Source: an uncultured bacterium (lineage in GTDB: Bacteria; Cyanobacteriota; Vampirovibrionia; Gastranaerophilales; Gastranaerophilaceae). From it: 34,011 nt of DNA. This document shows, piece by piece, positions 8,080 to 17,037 of the stretch; positions within the stretch are counted from its first letter, which is position 1; each line of letters starts with the position of its first letter. The stretch lies in NCBI GenBank assembly GCA_902797575.1, contig CADBTL010000004.1, positions 1 through 34,011 of the forward strand, written 5' to 3'. Made by a program: the position numbers and the translations under genes. The notes beneath the pieces are model-generated. The model searched no databases, had not been told where the DNA came from, and saw nothing but the letters and a program-made list of their open reading frames with translations.

Positions 8080-8652
8080 CTAATCTTTCTTTGCTTCAAC
8101 TTCTGCAATTGCTTCTTCTGATTGTTTTATCATTTCTTCCACATCTTCTTTATTAGAGATTGAGGAATCTGCATTTTTATATTTTTGAAGATTCTCAATT
8201 GCCGCTTTCTTTAATTCTAAAGCCATTGCTTTTTGCGCCGGTGAAATATTTCTTTTAACTTCAATTTTTCCTTTTTCAACATCTGCAAAAGCGGTTTCTT
8301 CAACATCAGCTTCATCAAGCATGTCATCGGCCATACCTATTTGAGCAACAGCAAGCGAATAATAAAAATCATTAAAATCCGGTTTAATTTTGATACCGGC
8401 TTCAAGTGCTTCTATTGCTTTATCATATTTGTTTGCGTTTATAGCAGCAACTCCGAGATTATAATAAGTTTGATACATTGAAGCATCCAAATCCAGACTT
8501 GCTTGCAATCGACTCATGGCTGCTTCGTAATCACCTTTTTGCATTAATTGTGTTGCTTTATTATTTAATTCCTGCACTGCTATATTGTTAATGCATGCTG
8601 TAGAAACAACAGCTACAATTAATATTGATACAATCATTAAAGCTTTCTTCAT
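8080..8652 (-). CDS. TPR-repeat lipoprotein
   Basis: 190 aa from the ATG chosen at 8652. A TTG 15 nt further upstream is in frame, but GAGG lies 9 nt before this ATG. The N-terminus MKKALMIVSILIVAVVSTAC is a lipoprotein-type signal with C20; the -3 residue is Ser, so the lipobox is imperfect. Two to three TPR units follow (about residues 27-105: YEAAMSRLQASLDLD, YNLGVAAINANKYDKAIEAL, YYSLAVAQIG), then an acidic, helical C-terminus. It is first in the operon with lgt. It probably acts as a protein-interaction scaffold at the envelope; partners are unknown. Confidence 0.8.
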   Translation of the reverse strand: MKKALMIVSILIVAVVSTACINNIAVQELNNKATQLMQKGDYEAAMSRLQASLDLDASMYQTYYNLGVAAINANKYDKAIEALEAGIKIKPDFNDFYYSLAVAQIGMADDMLDEADVEETAFADVEKGKIEVKRNISPAQKAMALELKKAAIENLQKYKNADSSISNKEDVEEMIKQSEEAIAEVEAKKD

Positions 8653-8685
8653 CTTCTGTATCCTCAAATATCTTTCTTTAAGTAA

Positions 8686-8714
8686 ATTTTAATATATAAA
8701 TGTTTATTAATCAA
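8686..8714 (-). promoter_or_regulatory. Promoter of the lipoprotein-lgt-ompH operon
   Basis: Reading the minus strand, TTGATT (8714-8709) and TAAAAT (8691-8686) are separated by 17 nt. The first gene starts 33 nt downstream. Confidence 0.65.
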
Positions 8715-8778
8715 GATTGTTAAGCTATTTTAAATAAAAAATAAGGCTGCAGATAAATAGAATAATATCTCGCTGTTA

Positions 8779-8807
8779 TTGCTTTTTTTTAGTATTAATA
8801 GTAAAAT
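8779..8807 (+). promoter_or_regulatory. Promoter of the acyl-CoA synthetase gene
   Basis: TTGCTT (8779-8784) and TAAAAT (8802-8807) are separated by 17 nt. It is divergent from the lipoprotein operon promoter, and the gene begins 51 nt downstream with a clear ribosome-binding site. Confidence 0.6.
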
Positions 8808-8858
8808 GCTTATGTATTCTTGTGTGTTTTTAAATTGGAATTAAGGAGTTAAAGATTT

Positions 8859-10553
8859 ATGACTTATGAGGGAAAGAAAGAACTTAGAAGTAGCGGTATA
8901 TTATCTCATATCGAAAATAAAACAGCTGACTATGAAAACAGAATTGCTCTTGGAATCCGCGGGCGATATGGATGGAAAGAGTTTACCTATAAAGGATTGG
9001 GGTTACTTTCAAGAAAAATCGCAAAATACTTAATTGAAACACTGGAAATTAAAAAAGGTGAAGGTATTGCAATTCTCTCTGAATCAAAACCGGAGTATGG
9101 CGCATGCGTGTTTGCATCAACTTTAACCGGCTGTGTTACTATTCCTTTAGATATAAAACTTTCTGAATATGAATTAAAATCCATTCTTTCAGACTGTTTA
9201 CCTACTGTAATGTTTGTTTCGCAACATTATTTGGATATGGCATTGAAACTCCAAAAATCTATAGATTCTATAAAACACATCATTTTGATTGATGAAGTTT
9301 TTTATAATTCTGATATCACAAGCATATATGCACTTCCGGAAGAATATAATGCAAAGTGGAGACAAAGAAGCTCAAAATCTACCGCTTTAATTATTTATAC
9401 ATCGGGTACTACAGGTGCTCCCAAAGGAGTAGAAATCTCATACAAAAACATAAATGCGCAATTAGAATGTTTGACAGACCCCATTAACGAAATATTACCA
9501 GATGGAAGAAAAACAACTATGCTTTCAATTCTTCCAATGAATCACTTATTTGAAATGACAGTTGGTTTTTCAGTATTTTTAAATTTTGGACACACAGTAT
9601 ACTACACAACAAGTCTTAAGCCAAAAGACATTACTGACATTATGAAAGATAAAGGTGTAGAATTTATGATTGTAGTTCCTGCATTCTTAAAGCTGCTGAA
9701 AGCAGGAATAGAAAAAGAATTAAAAAGTGCACCTAAAATTGCTCAGTATATATTTAAGGGAATGTACCATGCTGCTAAATTTATACCGTCTTACAAAATA
9801 AAAAGATTGATGTTTAAAAAAATTCATGATAGTTTTGGCGGAAAATTTTTCGGCTGTATCGCAGGCGGTGCTCCATTAGATTTAGAAGTCGGAGAATTCT
9901 TTGAACGCATAGGTATTATGGTATACCAAGGTTACGGGCTTTCAGAAACCAGCCCTGTTGTATGCGTAAATACAGATAAAAGATCTGATATGGCTTGTGT
10001 CGGCAGACCGCTTAAAAATTTTGAAGCTAAAATTGATGAATCAACAGGTGAACTTCTTTTAAGAGGGCCTTCAGTAATGAAAGGGTATCATAATCAGCCT
10101 GAAATGACAGCAGAAGTTATAGACAAAGAAGGATGGCTGCATACGGGAGATATTGCAAGATTAGACAGTACGAATCACTTGTATATTACAGGCAGAATCA
10201 AAAATATGATTGTTTTAAACGGTGGTAAAAAAGTATTCCCTGAAGAAGTAGAATCTGTTTTAGAAAAAGGGAATTATGCATCAGAAGTTTGTGTAATCGG
10301 TACATCGAGAACATTCGGCGCAAAAGACGGAACCGAAGAAGTTACTGCGGTTATTGTACCTAAGCAGGAATTGTATTCTGCTTATTCAGAAGAAGATATA
10401 GAGCGTATGATAAGAGTAGAAGTTAAATCATTGTCTGAAAGGTTAGCACAATATAAACGTCCTACAAATATTGTAATTTCAAAAGAAGAACTGCCAAAAA
10501 CTACAACAAGAAAAGTTAAGAGAAATGATGTAAAGGAATTGATAAAGTTATAA
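8859..10553 (+). CDS. AMP-forming long-chain acyl-CoA (or acyl-ACP) synthetase
   Basis: 564-aa ANL-superfamily adenylating enzyme that activates fatty acids with ATP. Motifs: the phosphate-binding loop YTSGTTGAPKG (180-190), QGYGLSETSP (357-366), GWLHTGD (425-431), the hinge TGRIKNMIVLNGGKKVFPEEVE (around 445-464), and the C-terminal catalytic-lysine region TTTRKVKR (K552 likely). Length and motif spacing fit FadD/FACS or cyanobacterial acyl-ACP synthetase (Aas). No beta-oxidation genes are nearby, which slightly favours fatty-acid recycling into lipids. Ribosome-binding site aaggag is 10 nt from the ATG. A terminator follows. Confidence 0.92.
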   Translation: MTYEGKKELRSSGILSHIENKTADYENRIALGIRGRYGWKEFTYKGLGLLSRKIAKYLIETLEIKKGEGIAILSESKPEYGACVFASTLTGCVTIPLDIKLSEYELKSILSDCLPTVMFVSQHYLDMALKLQKSIDSIKHIILIDEVFYNSDITSIYALPEEYNAKWRQRSSKSTALIIYTSGTTGAPKGVEISYKNINAQLECLTDPINEILPDGRKTTMLSILPMNHLFEMTVGFSVFLNFGHTVYYTTSLKPKDITDIMKDKGVEFMIVVPAFLKLLKAGIEKELKSAPKIAQYIFKGMYHAAKFIPSYKIKRLMFKKIHDSFGGKFFGCIAGGAPLDLEVGEFFERIGIMVYQGYGLSETSPVVCVNTDKRSDMACVGRPLKNFEAKIDESTGELLLRGPSVMKGYHNQPEMTAEVIDKEGWLHTGDIARLDSTNHLYITGRIKNMIVLNGGKKVFPEEVESVLEKGNYASEVCVIGTSRTFGAKDGTEEVTAVIVPKQELYSAYSEEDIERMIRVEVKSLSERLAQYKRPTNIVISKEELPKTTTRKVKRNDVKELIKL

Positions 10554-10573
10554 GCAATATTTTATTCAAAATT

Positions 10574-10615
10574 AAAAAAGGTAGTGGTGTTATATTTTGC
10601 ACTATTGCCTTTTTT
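10574..10615 (+). terminator. Terminator after acyl-CoA synthetase
   Basis: The A-run plus GG and TAGTG (about 10574-10585) pairs with CACTA and CCTTTTTT (about 10600-10615), with a small bulge, followed by T-rich sequence. A possible TTGCAC-N17-TAATAT promoter for the next gene begins inside its loop. Confidence 0.7.
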
Positions 10616-10649
10616 ATAATAATATACAAAGTGCAGGGAGGTTTTCTAC

Positions 10650-11186
10650 ATGGTAAAAGCTAGTGCGTTAGAAGCAGCAAAAAAAATTAAAATGCTTGTA
10701 TTTGATGTCGATGGTGTTATGACTGACGGCAGTATAACATACGATGAAGACGGAAAAGAATATAAAACCTTTAATGCAAAAGACGGACACGGAATTGTAA
10801 GGATGAATAAGTCCGGTTTTATTACAGCAATAATTACAGCAAGAAATAACGGAACCGTTGCACATAGAGCAAAAAATTTAAATTTTACGGAACTTTATCA
10901 AGGATATAAACATAAGTTACCTGCTTTAGAAGAATTATTAAAAAAATATAACTTGTCTTTAGAAAACGTATCATATATGGGAGATGATTTACCTGATATT
11001 TGTATACTTGCTGGTGTAGGTCTTGCAGCATGTCCAGCCGATGCAGTTCCTGAAGTACAAGAAATATGTAACTTTAAATCAAAATTCGGCGGCGGTAAAG
11101 GTGCAGTACGTGAATTATGCGATTTTATTCTTGATGCACAAGGTATTGAAAAAGAGTACATTGTTGCAGAAGGACCAAATCGATAG
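10650..11186 (+). CDS. kdsC: 3-deoxy-D-manno-octulosonate 8-phosphate phosphatase (KdsC-type HAD)
   Basis: 178-aa HAD-superfamily C0 phosphatase that converts Kdo-8-P to Kdo for LPS inner core. The catalytic motif is VFDVDGVMTDG (nucleophile D19, acid D21). Downstream are KDGHGI, the Thr/Arg motif IITARNN, the metal-binding MGDDLPD, and the KdsC-typical tail GGGKGAVREL. Length matches the family (about 170-190). The ribosome-binding site gggagg is 8 nt from the ATG. No kdsA, kdsB or kdsD is adjacent; the next genes are ribosomal. It supports a Kdo-containing outer membrane. Other C0 HADs (for example NeuA-linked phosphatases) are less likely given the tail motif. Confidence 0.9.
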   Translation: MVKASALEAAKKIKMLVFDVDGVMTDGSITYDEDGKEYKTFNAKDGHGIVRMNKSGFITAIITARNNGTVAHRAKNLNFTELYQGYKHKLPALEELLKKYNLSLENVSYMGDDLPDICILAGVGLAACPADAVPEVQEICNFKSKFGGGKGAVRELCDFILDAQGIEKEYIVAEGPNR

Positions 11187-11416
11187 TTTACAAAAGTTTG
11201 TAAATTATTAATTAAGGCTTGCAAACAGATTTTAACCATGATAATATTACCTTGTCAGACTACTGAAGTACGTCTCTTCATGGGGCAGAAATTAATTCAG
11301 CAAGTGACGAGTACTCGGGTGTAAGTAAAGTAATTTCTTGAAGTACTGTAATATATTTTTCATTACAAGAAAGGTTACATCACTTTAAACTGCACTCAAA
11401 AGAAAAGGAAGAAAAG
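11187..11416 (+). promoter_or_regulatory. Structured leader region of rpsH
   Basis: This 230-nt spacer holds no rpsN or rplE, which would normally precede rpsH. A hairpin TTTACAA (11190-11196)/TTGTAAA lies right after the kdsC stop. An 8-bp stem, AGAAATTA (11287-11294) with TAATTTCT (11331-11338), encloses the palindrome CGAGTACTCG. TGAAGTAC occurs twice (about 11264 and 11340). It may be an autoregulatory r-protein binding leader or hold a promoter; I recognise no described leader family. Confidence 0.4.
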
Positions 11417-11812
11417 ATGAACACAGATCCAATAGCAGATATGCTAACAAGAATCAGAAACGCTAATGTAGTTTCTCACCCAACAGTTGAAATTCCGTCT
11501 TCAAAATTAAAAGTAGCATTAGCTAAACTTTTAAAAGAAGAAGGATATATCGTTGACTATTCAGAAAAAGCTGACGGCAATTTCAAGACATTAGTAATTG
11601 AATTGAAGTATGACGAATCAAACAAACCAGTTATTTCAAGCCTTAGAAGAGTTTCAAAACCCGGACTTAGAAATTATTGCAAAGCTAAAAATTTACCGCA
11701 AGTTATGGGTGGTATGGGTATTGCAATTGTTTCTACAAGCAAAGGCTTATTAACAGACCGTAAAGCAAGAAAAGAAAATCTTGGCGGCGAAATTCTTTGC
11801 TACATCTACTAA
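11417..11812 (+). CDS. rpsH: 30S ribosomal protein S8
   Basis: 131 aa, full length. It binds 16S rRNA helix 21 in the central domain; in E. coli it is also the repressor of the spc operon. Signatures: the N-terminal [27 protein letters not shown], and the C-terminal [26 protein letters not shown], which is almost invariant in bacteria. A good ribosome-binding site (aaaggaag) precedes the ATG. It is followed by rplF and rplR in canonical order, but with 96- and 205-nt spacers instead of tight packing, and without rplE/rpsN upstream. Confidence 0.98.
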   Translation: MNTDPIADMLTRIRNANVVSHPTVEIPSSKLKVALAKLLKEEGYIVDYSEKADGNFKTLVIELKYDESNKPVISSLRRVSKPGLRNYCKAKNLPQVMGGMGIAIVSTSKGLLTDRKARKENLGGEILCYIY

Positions 11813-11831
11813 TTAAGTTAAAAATGTAAAA

Positions 11832-11892
11832 ACGGAAAAGTATTGATTATCTATTTTCCGTAGAAGAAACAGGTTATTGACAGAAAGCCTGT
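11832..11892 (+). promoter_or_regulatory. Two-hairpin leader of rplF
   Basis: ACGGAAAA (11832-11839) pairs with TTTTCCGT (11854-11861) around a 14-nt loop. ACAGG (11869-11873) pairs with CCTGT (11888-11892), extendable by a G-U. The second hairpin ends just before the ribosome-binding site of rplF. There is no T run, so these look like regulatory or processing structures rather than terminators. Confidence 0.45.
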
Positions 11893-11908
11893 AGAAAGGA
11901 AAAGGAAA

Positions 11909-12448
11909 ATGTCACGTATTGGTAAAAAACCTATTGATATACCATCTGGTGTAGAAGTAAAAATAGAAGGAAACACAATTACAGTAAAAGGTCCTAAAGG
12001 AACTGAATCTGTTACTTTTAGAGATGAAGTAAAGGTCTCTCAAAAAGAAAACCAAATTATTGTTGAGCAAAATTCTGATGACAGAAAAGCAGGTGCTCTT
12101 CACGGTTTATTCAGGACTTTGATTTCAAATGCCGTAACAGGTGTTTCACAAGGTTTCGTGAAGAAGCTTGAAATTGTCGGCGTAGGTTACCGTGCAGCTA
12201 TGGAAGGTAAAAATTTAAACATGGCTCTTGGTTATTCACATCCGGTAGTTGTTGAAGCTCCGGAAGGAATTACCTTTGCAGTAGAAGCTAACACAAAAAT
12301 TACAGTTACAGGTTCAAACAAACAAGCTGTAGGTGATATAGCTGCTATTATCAGAGGTAAACGTCCGCCTGAAGTATACAAAGGCAAAGGTGTTAAATAC
12401 GAAGGTGAATACATTAGACGTAAAGCCGGTAAGGCTGGTAAAAAGTAA
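11909..12448 (+). CDS. rplF: 50S ribosomal protein L6
   Basis: 179 aa, full length; it binds 23S rRNA near the sarcin-ricin loop and factor-binding site. It starts with the hallmark [12 protein letters not shown], continues with VKGPKGT, the second-domain [25 protein letters not shown], and ends with the strongly conserved [20 protein letters not shown] and KAGKAGKK. Ribosome-binding site is aaaggaaaagga. Flanked by long non-coding spacers on both sides, which is unusual for this operon. Confidence 0.98.
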   Translation: MSRIGKKPIDIPSGVEVKIEGNTITVKGPKGTESVTFRDEVKVSQKENQIIVEQNSDDRKAGALHGLFRTLISNAVTGVSQGFVKKLEIVGVGYRAAMEGKNLNMALGYSHPVVVEAPEGITFAVEANTKITVTGSNKQAVGDIAAIIRGKRPPEVYKGKGVKYEGEYIRRKAGKAGKK

Positions 12449-12653
12449 TTGCGTAAGCCGAAGTAAGGTCCGGTATCGAGTTGTATAAGCAATCTTTACA
12501 GGGATAAAACTTTACAATAGCACCGTTACGAAATAAGCGTTTGCTAATGAGATGATGCATTCTTTGATTGTACAGACGCTTATCAATATGACAGAATAAG
12601 CCCATATGAACTCTTGATAAGTTTCAAGCAGGTTCGGGTAAAGGAGATACAAA
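12449..12653 (+). promoter_or_regulatory. Leader of rplR with alternative pairings
   Basis: ATAAGCGT (12533-12540) pairs with ACGCTTAT (12576-12583), 8 bp. The same segment, GCTTAT (12578-12583), can instead pair with ATAAGC (12596-12601). A further hairpin (CTTGA/TCAAG, about 12613-12629) lies before the ribosome-binding site aaaggag. CAATC near 12490 can pair with GATTG near 12566 as an outer helix. Mutually exclusive helices are typical of switching leaders, but no known motif is recognised. Confidence 0.4.
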
Positions 12654-13022
12654 ATGATTAAACAAGACATTAGAAAACCAAAAGTACAGAAAAGACATCA
12701 ATCTATAAGAGTAAAACTTGCAGGAACATCAGAGTTCCCTCGTTTAGCAGTTTATAGAAGTACAAAACATATCTATGCTCAACTTATTGATGATGATAAT
12801 CACGTTACAATTGCATCAGCATCATCAGTAGACAAAGACCTTAAAGAAAAGTTAGCACATGGTGGTAACATTGAAGCTGCAAAGGTTGTTGGTGAAGCTA
12901 TTGCAAAAAAAGCAAAAGCTGCTGGCATTGAATGTGTTGTATTTGACAGAGGCGGTTTCTTATATCACGGTAGAGTTGCTGCACTTGCAGATGCTGCCAG
13001 AGAAGCTGGCTTGATGTTTTAA
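12654..13022 (+). CDS. rplR: 50S ribosomal protein L18
   Basis: 122 aa, full length; it binds 5S rRNA in the central protuberance. Recognisable elements: [35 protein letters not shown], the [14 protein letters not shown] helix, and the C-terminal [25 protein letters not shown]. It is followed by a terminator, so rpsE, rpmD, rplO and secY, which normally come next, are not here. Confidence 0.98.
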   Translation: MIKQDIRKPKVQKRHQSIRVKLAGTSEFPRLAVYRSTKHIYAQLIDDDNHVTIASASSVDKDLKEKLAHGGNIEAAKVVGEAIAKKAKAAGIECVVFDRGGFLYHGRVAALADAAREAGLMF

Positions 13023-13041
13023 TGTATAAAAAACTAAAGTT

Positions 13042-13072
13042 AAAAACCGGCAATATCTATTGTCGGTTTTTT
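13042..13072 (+). terminator. Terminator after rplR
   Basis: CCGGCAAT (13047-13054) pairs with ATTGTCGG (13059-13066), 8 bp with one G-U and a 4-nt loop, flanked by A and T runs. It cleanly ends the ribosomal block. Confidence 0.9.
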
Positions 13073-13088
13073 GCTTGTATGCTATAAT
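13060..13088 (+). promoter_or_regulatory. Promoter of the PilZ gene, overlapping the rplR terminator
   Basis: TTGTCG (13060-13065) and TATAAT (13083-13088) are 17 nt apart, with an extended -10 TGC (13080-13082). The -35 lies inside the terminator stem. Confidence 0.7.
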
Positions 13089-13114
13089 TAAAAAGCATTA
13101 CTTGGGAGTTTAAT

Positions 13115-13747
13115 ATGAAACAAAATGTTTTACAAGACAAAGATAATTCTACAATTTTTCTAAAATATACTGATTTTGAAGAACATAATTATGGTGTTAT
13201 ATATAAATTTATGGATACAGAACAGTGTTTTGTAGCTACTCCTACACCTACCGAATTTACCAAGCCAAAGTCAAATACTCCTGCAGAATTGGTTGTATAT
13301 AGACCGGAAGGTGTGTATAAATCTAAGATAAAAATTATTGATACTCATTATGCAATCAGGGAAACAGTTTTCTTATTAAGCCTTCCTAAAAAGTGGGATT
13401 TTTCTCAAATAAGATCAAGTTCCAGAAAACAAATTAAATTGCATTTCAATTTAGATTTTGGAGAAAACTTTGTTATTGATTCAAATTTATTTGATATTTC
13501 TATGCAAGCATTTTCGTTTATTAGAGAAGAAGAAATTCCAAGCATCTATAAACAAGTTAGCGGTAAATTAACAATTGACCTTCCAAGCGGATATAACAAA
13601 AAACAAATAGTAGTTGATGCTAAATTTAAGAGATTATTTAAACAAGAAATTGGGTATGACAATCAAGATTGCTATGTTTACAGGTTTTTAAATTTATCTG
13701 AAGAGGATTCTGAAATATTAAAAATGTTACTAATTTCAGCAAACTAG
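13115..13747 (+). CDS. PilZ-domain (YcgR-like) putative c-di-GMP receptor
   Basis: 210 aa with an N-terminal YcgR-type beta domain (about 15-90: GVIYKFMDTEQCFVATP, VYKSKIKII) and a C-terminal PilZ domain. The c-di-GMP-binding RxxxR is present as R100-SSS-R104. The second motif (D/N)xSxxG appears as DISMQA (127-132) with Ala in place of Gly. Such proteins link c-di-GMP to flagellar braking or exopolysaccharide, and a flagellin gene lies in this window. The Gly-to-Ala change may weaken binding. It is preceded by its own extended -10 promoter and a gggag ribosome-binding site. Confidence 0.7.
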   Translation: MKQNVLQDKDNSTIFLKYTDFEEHNYGVIYKFMDTEQCFVATPTPTEFTKPKSNTPAELVVYRPEGVYKSKIKIIDTHYAIRETVFLLSLPKKWDFSQIRSSSRKQIKLHFNLDFGENFVIDSNLFDISMQAFSFIREEEIPSIYKQVSGKLTIDLPSGYNKKQIVVDAKFKRLFKQEIGYDNQDCYVYRFLNLSEEDSEILKMLLISAN

Positions 13748-13807
13748 TTCATGATTCTTTGCTCATTTTCATGATATGATTTTTATGTAGAGGAAGGTAA
13801 TAATAAA

Positions 13808-14812
13808 ATGAGTTTAGATGTATATTTAGGAATTGATGTCGGTTCTGTAACGACAAAGTTAGCTTTAGTTGATGAAAAAGGTAAGTATGTAGATTCATAC
13901 ATGCTAAAAACAGCAGGTAAACCGGTTGATGCCGTTCAGGATGGACTTAGGCATATAATTAATCAAGCAATATGTGAATATGATGTAAAAGGAGTAGGTA
14001 CTACAGGTTCAGGCAGGAATCTTGCAGGTGCACTTGTTGGTGCAGATGTCATAAAAAACGAAATAACGGCGCACGCAGTAGCAGCAAGTACTAATATACC
14101 CGGTGTTCAAACAATACTTGAAATTGGCGGACAAGATAGTAAAATTATTATTTTGCGTGATGGTATTGTTACCGATTTTGCAATGAATACAGTTTGTGCT
14201 GCAGGAACCGGAAGTTTTTTAGACCATCAGGCTCAGCGCCTTAATGTTCCGATTGAAAAATTTGGAGAAACAGCCTTGCGTTCTGACAACCCTGCACGTA
14301 TAGCAGGCAGATGCGGTGTTTTTGCTGAATCAGACTTAATACACAAGCAGCAACTGGGATATCCGGTCGAAGATTTATTATATGGACTGTGTCAAGCTCT
14401 TGTTAGAAATTACTTAAGTAATTTAGCTTTGGGTAAAGAATTACTTCCTGTATTTTCATTCCAAGGCGGGGTGGCTTCTAATACAGGCATGGTAAAGGCT
14501 TTTGAAGAAGCTTTAAATGAAAAAGTAATAGTTCCTGAACACCATCAAACTATGGGAGCAATAGGAGCGGCACTGCTTGCAATGGAAAATCATCAATATA
14601 CAGAAGTTCCAACAAAGTTTAAAGGTTGGGAAGTCGGAAATATGAATTTCCAATCAGTAACATGCCAGTGTACAGGATGTTCAAATAACTGTGAAGTTAT
14701 TACAATTTTAGAAGGTTCCGAACCAGTCGGGCATGTCCAAAAAATAGGTGATATAAAAGGAAATATTATCGCTCGTTGGGGCGGAACTTGCGGAAGATGG
14801 GATATCGGATAA
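13808..14812 (+). CDS. 2-hydroxyacyl-CoA dehydratase activase homologue (BadF/HgdC, ASKHA) with Cys-rich tail
   Basis: 334 aa. ASKHA ATPase of the BadF/BadG/BcrA/BcrD family: GIDVGSVTTK phosphate-1 (8-17), EIGGQDSK phosphate-2 (105-112), and FQGGVASN adenosine motif (218-225). The two cysteines that bridge the [4Fe-4S] cluster across the dimer are present: C130 in NTVCAAGTGSF and C169 in GRCGVFAESD. A C-terminal extension carries C286, C288, C291, C295 and C328 (CxCxxCxxxC, then GGTCGRWD), like the linker of long fused activase proteins, but the protein stops there. No dehydratase subunits are nearby, so its electron acceptor is unknown. A second, smaller homologue is at 29156. Confidence 0.85.
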   Translation: MSLDVYLGIDVGSVTTKLALVDEKGKYVDSYMLKTAGKPVDAVQDGLRHIINQAICEYDVKGVGTTGSGRNLAGALVGADVIKNEITAHAVAASTNIPGVQTILEIGGQDSKIIILRDGIVTDFAMNTVCAAGTGSFLDHQAQRLNVPIEKFGETALRSDNPARIAGRCGVFAESDLIHKQQLGYPVEDLLYGLCQALVRNYLSNLALGKELLPVFSFQGGVASNTGMVKAFEEALNEKVIVPEHHQTMGAIGAALLAMENHQYTEVPTKFKGWEVGNMNFQSVTCQCTGCSNNCEVITILEGSEPVGHVQKIGDIKGNIIARWGGTCGRWDIG

Positions 14813-14865
14813 TATTATAAATTATATAGAAAAATTTAGCCGAACATTCATATAAGTTAATATAT

Positions 14866-14894
14866 TTGGCACAAACCATTATAAATGATATAAT
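14866..14894 (+). promoter_or_regulatory. Strong promoter of the pyruvate formate-lyase genes
   Basis: TTGGCA (14866-14871) and TATAAT (14889-14894) are exactly 17 nt apart: 5/6 and 6/6 matches to consensus. Confidence 0.8.
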
Positions 14895-14946
14895 AATTAT
14901 TCGCATATAAAAATCAATATAAAAATAAGTACAAGGAGATATGGTA

Positions 14947-17037
14947 ATGGAATCAACTCTTGAAAAACAGGTTGAAAAATATTCGACAACAGACTTTGTG
15001 GGCGGTAAATGGCAAAAAGAAATAAATGTAAGAGATTTTATTCAAAGAAATTATACGCCGTATAATGGTGATTCATCGTTTTTGGCTGAACCGACTAAAG
15101 CAACAAAGAAGTTATGGGATGAATGTTGTGATTTATTTAAAAAAGAAAGAGAAAAAGGCGGCGTGCTTGATATGGATACAAAAATTGTATCTACAATAAC
15201 ATCACATGGCGCAGGATATATAGATAAGTCACTGGAAAAAATAGTCGGTTTACAAACAGACAAGCCGTTGAAACGTTCTTTGCAACCATTTGGCGGAATC
15301 AGAATGGCAGAAGGGGCTTGCAAATCATATGGATATGAAGTTGATCATGAGATAAGCGAGATTTTTACTAAATACAGAAAAACTCATAACCAAGGTGTTT
15401 TTGATGCTTATACTCCGGAAATGAAACGAGCAAGACACGCTGCAATTTTAACCGGACTTCCTGATGCATACGGAAGAGGACGAATTATAGGAGACTATAG
15501 ACGTATTGCTCTATACGGCATAGATAGGCTTGTATACGACAAAATTGAACAGCACAATTCAATAGACGGTGATATGACACCTGAAAAGATTCAATTAAAG
15601 GAAGAAATTTCAGAACAAATTCGTGCATTATGGGAAATGGCTGAACTTGGAAAAATATACGGATTTGATATTACGCAACCTGCAAGAAATGCAAGAGAAG
15701 CTATTCAATGGTTATATTTCGGTTATCTATCTGCAGTAAAAGAACAAAACGGTGCAGCAATGAGCATAGGAAGAACATCTACTTTCTTAGATATATTCCT
15801 TGAAAGAGATTTAAGAGACGGAATTCTTACAGAAGAGGAAGCTCAAGAGCTAATTGACCATTTTATAATGAAGCTGAGATTAGTTAAATTTGCACGAACT
15901 CCAGAATACAATGCGTTGTTCTCTGGCGATCCTACTTGGGTAACCGAATCAATTGGCGGTGTTGGGATTGATGGCAGACATATGGTTACAAAAAACTCAT
16001 TCAGATACTTGCATACGTTGGAAAACTTAGGCACAGCGCCTGAACCGAATTTAACAGTTTTGTGGTCAAAGAATTTACCACACAATTTTAAGCAATATGC
16101 TGCTCACATTTCAATAAAAACATCATCTATTCAGTACGAAAACGACGATCAGATGAGAGTTGTGCATGGTGATGATTACGCAATTGCTTGCTGCGTTTCT
16201 TCAATGGTAGTTGGAAAGGAAATGCAATTTTTCGGCGCGAGAGCAAATTTGGCAAAATGCTTATTATATGCAATTAATGGAGGTATAGACGAAAGATTAA
16301 AAGAACAAGTCGGACCAAAATACAGACCAATTACATCAGAATATCTTGACTACAATGAAGTTATGGAAAGATATGAAGATATGATGGAATGGCTTGCCGG
16401 ATTATATGTTAATACGCTTAATGTAATTCATTATATGCATGACAAGTACTGTTATGAACGTTCTCAAATGGCATTGCACGATAGAGATGTTAAAAGATAT
16501 TTTGCAACAGGTATTGCAGGATTATCAGTTGTAGCAGATTCTCTTTCTGCAATTAAATATGCAAAAGTCAGAACAATTCGTGATGAAAATGGAATCGTTG
16601 TAGATTATGAAGTAGAAGGTGATTATCCTAAATACGGTAATAACGATGATAGAGTTGATCAAATGGCAGTAGATTTGGTTCATAAATTTATGAATATGAT
16701 TAGAAAACATACAACATATAGAAATTCCATTCCGACTATGTCTATATTAACAATTACATCGAATGTAGTTTACGGGAAGAAAACGGGTAATACTCCGGAT
16801 GGCAGAAAAGCAGGTGTCCCACTAGCACCGGGAGCAAATCCTATGCATGGACGTGACTCTAACGGTGCCGTAGCATCACTTGCATCTGTTGCAAAACTTC
16901 CGTTTGCAGATGCACAAGACGGTATTTCTAATACTTTCTCAATTATTCCTAATGCTTTAGGCAAAGATGAAGTGTTTATGGGTGATTTAGACATACAACT
17001 TGACTGCGGATGTTGTGAAGGCGGAATTAATATATAA
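14947..17037 (+). CDS. pflB: Pyruvate formate-lyase catalytic core lacking the glycyl-radical domain
   Basis: 696 aa from the ATG at 14947 (GGAG 8 nt upstream; the ATG at 14941 is only 2 nt away from it). It converts pyruvate plus CoA to acetyl-CoA plus formate in anaerobic fermentation. Similarity to E. coli PFL is clear throughout, including [12 protein letters not shown], the active-site cysteine pair in [12 protein letters not shown] (C415-C416), [36 protein letters not shown] and [15 protein letters not shown]. coli PFL continues about 60 residues further to the radical Gly734. This protein instead ends with a divergent tail ([12 protein letters not shown]) and has no RVSGYAV. The missing domain is encoded by the next gene. 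No pflA activase is in the window. Confidence 0.95.
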   Translation: MESTLEKQVEKYSTTDFVGGKWQKEINVRDFIQRNYTPYNGDSSFLAEPTKATKKLWDECCDLFKKEREKGGVLDMDTKIVSTITSHGAGYIDKSLEKIVGLQTDKPLKRSLQPFGGIRMAEGACKSYGYEVDHEISEIFTKYRKTHNQGVFDAYTPEMKRARHAAILTGLPDAYGRGRIIGDYRRIALYGIDRLVYDKIEQHNSIDGDMTPEKIQLKEEISEQIRALWEMAELGKIYGFDITQPARNAREAIQWLYFGYLSAVKEQNGAAMSIGRTSTFLDIFLERDLRDGILTEEEAQELIDHFIMKLRLVKFARTPEYNALFSGDPTWVTESIGGVGIDGRHMVTKNSFRYLHTLENLGTAPEPNLTVLWSKNLPHNFKQYAAHISIKTSSIQYENDDQMRVVHGDDYAIACCVSSMVVGKEMQFFGARANLAKCLLYAINGGIDERLKEQVGPKYRPITSEYLDYNEVMERYEDMMEWLAGLYVNTLNVIHYMHDKYCYERSQMALHDRDVKRYFATGIAGLSVVADSLSAIKYAKVRTIRDENGIVVDYEVEGDYPKYGNNDDRVDQMAVDLVHKFMNMIRKHTTYRNSIPTMSILTITSNVVYGKKTGNTPDGRKAGVPLAPGANPMHGRDSNGAVASLASVAKLPFADAQDGISNTFSIIPNALGKDEVFMGDLDIQLDCGCCEGGINI

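Noticed and set aside
11238-11324. 28-codon ORF in the rpsH leader (MIILPCQTTEV...)
   Set aside because: No ribosome-binding site and no recognisable composition; it could be a leader peptide, but nothing supports it.
14941-14946. Upstream ATG as start of pflB
   Set aside because: Only 2 nt from the GGAG core; the ATG at 14947 has the normal 8-nt spacing.
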